From: Actinomycetospora sp.
GTDB taxonomy: Bacteria; Actinomycetota; Actinomycetes; Mycobacteriales; Pseudonocardiaceae
DNA: 6,300 bases
Reading direction: 5' to 3'
Assembly (NCBI GenBank): GCA_025925615.1
Contig: JAICLN010000253.1
Coordinates: 1 to 6,300 of the forward strand
The translations under genes and the position numbers were made by a program. The notes beneath the pieces were generated by a model that was not told the DNA's origin, did no database searches, and saw only the letters and a list, made by a program, of their open reading frames with translations. This document shows positions 4,365-6,300 of the stretch, piece after piece (the first letter of the stretch is position 1; each line of letters starts with the position of its first letter).

Positions 4365-5762
4365 ATGGTCGACCCGTCCGACGTGAGCGCCGACCACCCA
4401 GCCGCCGAGATGGAGAAGGCCGTCACCAAGCTGGAGAAGGCGGGCGCGCATCCCATGGAGCTCGCGGCGTTCCGCCGGCGGCTCGCCCAGCTCGCCACCC
4501 CCGGCGTCGGGACCCTGCCCGGCGACGAGCTCTCCCCCGTCGCGCCGCTCCCCCGCCTCGACGACCTCCCCGAGCCCGACGAGGCGACCACGCGCGCGGT
4601 CCTGGACCGACTCGCCGTCGTGAAGCTCAACGGCGGACTCGGGACGAGCATGGGCCTCGACGGGCCGAAGTCGACGTTGGAGATCAAGCCCGGCCGCAGC
4701 TTCCTCGACGTCATCGCGATCCAGACCCTGGCGATGCGCCGGGCCACCGGCGCCCGGCTGCCGCTGCTGCTCATGGACTCACCGACCACGCGCCCGCCGT
4801 CGCTGGAGCGGCTGCGCGCGCACGCGGGTCTCGACGACCAGCCGCTGCCGCTGGACTTCCTGCAGGGCATCGAGCCGAAGCTGGACGCGGAGACCCACGA
4901 GCCCGTCGAGTGGCCCGCCGACCCGCAGCTCGAGTGGTGCCCGCCCGGCCACGGCGACATCTACACCGCACTGGCAGCCAGCGGGATCGCCGCGACGCTG
5001 CTCGAGGCCGGCGTGCGCTGGTGCTTCGTCTCCAACGCCGACAACCTCGGCGCGCGCCCCGACCCGCGCATCGCAGCCTGGCTCGCCGAGCACGAGGTGC
5101 CGTTCCTGCTCGAGGTGGTGCGCGGGACCGACTCCGACCGCAAGGGCGGCCATCTCGCGATGCGCGACGGCAAGCTCGTGCTGCGCGAGTCCGCCCAGGT
5201 CCCCGAGGGCGACCCCTCGTTCGGCGACCTCGACCGCTGGCACTACTTCAACACCAACAACATCTGGTTCGACCTGCAGGCGATCACCGCGCTGCAGGAG
5301 GCCGACCCGGCGGCGCCGGAGCTGCCGCTCATCGTCAACCGCAAGACGGTCGACCCCACCGACAAGTCCTCCACCCCGGTCCTGCAGCTGGAGACGGCGA
5401 TGGGCGCCGCGGTCTCGACGATCGACGGGGCCGGCGCGCTGGAGGTCCCGCGGACCCGCTTCGCCCCGGTCAAGACGACCGACGACCTGCTGGTGGCCCG
5501 CTCGGACCTCTGGGAGCTGCGCGACGACGGGGCGATGGTGCCGCACTTCGACGGCCGCCCGCCGCTGGTCTCCCTCGACAAGACCCACTTCGGGATGCTG
5601 CGCGACTTCGAGGCGCGCTTCCCCGGCGGAGCGCCGTCGCTGGTCGACGCGGAGCGGCTCGAGGTGCGCGGCGACGTGATGTTCACCGAGCCGGTGACGG
5701 TGCGGGGGTCGGTGACGATCGAGGGGCCGCGCGAGGTGGGCGGCGGCACCCTCGAGGGGTGA
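4365..5762 (+). CDS. UTP--glucose-1-phosphate uridylyltransferase, eukaryotic type (UDPGP family)
   Basis: The 465-residue enzyme makes UDP-glucose from UTP and glucose-1-phosphate, supplying glucosyl groups for trehalose, glycogen-like polymers and the cell envelope. It belongs to the UDPGP (PF01704) family typical of eukaryotes, not to bacterial GalU (~300 residues). Signatures are the nucleotide loop KLNGGLGTSMGLDGPKS (~87-103), PPGHGDIY (~193-200), SNADNLGA (~223-230), DRKGGHLA (~258-265), FNTNNIWFDL (~295-304), QLETAMGAAV (~341-350), RFAPVKTTDDLL (~365-376) and a C-terminal beta-helix start (VRGDVMF...VRGSVTIEG). All key motifs are present, so it should be active. The ATG at 4365 has only a distant GAAGG (4347-4351). 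It is transcribed away from glp, with a cyclo-ligase gene 82 bases downstream. Confidence 0.93.
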   Translation: MVDPSDVSADHPAAEMEKAVTKLEKAGAHPMELAAFRRRLAQLATPGVGTLPGDELSPVAPLPRLDDLPEPDEATTRAVLDRLAVVKLNGGLGTSMGLDGPKSTLEIKPGRSFLDVIAIQTLAMRRATGARLPLLLMDSPTTRPPSLERLRAHAGLDDQPLPLDFLQGIEPKLDAETHEPVEWPADPQLEWCPPGHGDIYTALAASGIAATLLEAGVRWCFVSNADNLGARPDPRIAAWLAEHEVPFLLEVVRGTDSDRKGGHLAMRDGKLVLRESAQVPEGDPSFGDLDRWHYFNTNNIWFDLQAITALQEADPAAPELPLIVNRKTVDPTDKSSTPVLQLETAMGAAVSTIDGAGALEVPRTRFAPVKTTDDLLVARSDLWELRDDGAMVPHFDGRPPLVSLDKTHFGMLRDFEARFPGGAPSLVDAERLEVRGDVMFTEPVTVRGSVTIEGPREVGGGTLEG

Positions 5763-5844
5763 GCGCCCCGCCTCACCGCGCGAGGGGAACCCACGTGCGG
5801 ATGGAGCGACCGGATCCTCCCTTCGTGTGCGGGATGCTGGGCCC
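5763..5844. other. 82-bp gap between the UGPase and cyclo-ligase genes
   Basis: I find no convincing terminator or TAnnnT promoter here. CCTC/GAGG could form only a 4-bp stem. The two genes may therefore be cotranscribed, although the spacing is looser than in a tight operon. Confidence 0.35.
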
Positions 5845-6300
5845 GTGACCAAGGACGAGCTGCGGCGGGAGCTGCTGGGGCGGCGTCGGGAGCATTCCGA
5901 CGACGACCGGTGGCGCGCCGCGGCCGCCCTCGCGGCCGGACTGCCCCGGGTGCTCGACGAGCTGGACGCGGACCCGCGCCGCCCCCTCTGCCTGCACGTG
6001 CCGGTCCGGCGCGAGCCCGGGGCGGCTCCCGACGGGGCGGTGCCGATGCTCGACGCGGCGGTCGCGATCGGCCGGCGGGTGCTCCTGCCGGTGACGGTGG
6101 GCGAGGCGCCGCTGGACTGGGCCGCGTTCGGCGGCCGGGAGGACCTCGTGCCGGGCCCGTACGGGCTGCTGGAGCCGGGTGGTCCGCGCGTCGGCCCGGC
6201 GGCGATCGGCGACGCGGCCGTGGTCGTCGTCCCCGCGCTCGCGGCGACGGCGGGCGGGGTCCGGCTCGGGCGCGGCGGCGGGCACTACGACCGCAGCCTG
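5845..6300 (+). CDS. 5-formyltetrahydrofolate cyclo-ligase (partial, 3' end beyond window)
   Basis: A GTG-started reading frame stays open to the window edge, giving 152 residues of a protein that is usually ~190-200. The enzyme (methenyltetrahydrofolate synthetase) converts 5-formyl-THF with ATP to 5,10-methenyl-THF, returning folate to the one-carbon pool. The N-terminus MTKDELRRELLGRRREHSDDD is the expected basic first helix. VLLPV(T) and GPYGLLEP (~110-117) fit the substrate-binding core, and VPALAATAGGVRLGRGGGHYDRSL (~129-152) is the hallmark nucleotide loop, canonical RLGRGGGYYDR with one Y replaced by H. A modest GGGA lies before the start. The same gene flanks the glp region in many actinobacteria. 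Confidence 0.9.
   Translation, partial: MTKDELRRELLGRRREHSDDDRWRAAAALAAGLPRVLDELDADPRRPLCLHVPVRREPGAAPDGAVPMLDAAVAIGRRVLLPVTVGEAPLDWAAFGGREDLVPGPYGLLEPGGPRVGPAAIGDAAVVVVPALAATAGGVRLGRGGGHYDRSL

Noticed and set aside
2215..4386. 723-codon plus-strand open frame antisense to rimJ and glp
   Set aside because: It spans two well-recognised minus-strand genes and their gap, is dominated by Arg/Gly/His/Asp low complexity, and shows no family motif. It is a by-product of high GC.
4779..5852. 357-codon minus-strand frame opposite the UGPase gene
   Set aside because: The sense strand carries every UDPGP signature. The antisense frame has only Arg/Val/His-rich sequence.
5773..6285. 170-codon minus-strand frame opposite the cyclo-ligase gene
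   Set aside because: The plus strand encodes a recognisable cyclo-ligase with its RLGRGGG(H)YDR loop. The antisense frame has no motif.

Overview
The base composition (very high G+C, G/C-dominated third codon positions), frequent GTG starts and -10 boxes of the TAnnnT type point to an actinomycete. The gene set fits the Pseudonocardiales or a related order. That placement is inferred from sequence style and gene content, not from a database match.

Layout. (1) Positions 1-719 are low-information flank: a minus-strand ORF at 43-423 starts like an MHS-family MFS transporter but loses all similarity after the first membrane helix. It is followed by an intergenic stretch with two 83-bp tandem repeat units (501-666). 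(2) A canonical tRNA-Ala(CGC) lies on the minus strand at 720-792. (3) A very long imperfect hairpin (about 824-905) separates it from the next gene. (4) A minus-strand block runs glp (2983-4224, MoeA/gephyrin-like), rimJ (2287-2958, GNAT acetyltransferase) and sepX/glpR (930-1964, divisome membrane protein). glp and rimJ are 24 bp apart. sepX/glpR has a 322-bp leader with its own candidate promoter and several palindromes. (5) On the plus strand, divergent from glp, lie a eukaryotic-type UDP-glucose pyrophosphorylase (4365-5762) and the 5' part of a 5-formyltetrahydrofolate cyclo-ligase gene (from 5845, cut by the window end).

How the genes fit together. glp, rimJ, sepX/glpR and the cyclo-ligase form a neighbourhood conserved across actinobacteria, normally with a bacterial galU beside glp. 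Glp and GlpR/SepX are known in Corynebacterium and Streptomyces as a gephyrin-like protein and a membrane partner acting in cell division and polar growth. Here the MoeA catalytic motifs of Glp are visibly degenerate, which supports a structural role. The UDP-glucose step beside it is filled by a non-homologous-subfamily enzyme (PF01704 type) in reversed orientation. The main points for follow-up are this replacement, a 13-bp element shared by the glp and sepX upstream regions, the strong hairpins, and the 83-bp repeats. I found no CRISPR array, insertion sequence or obviously new defence system.
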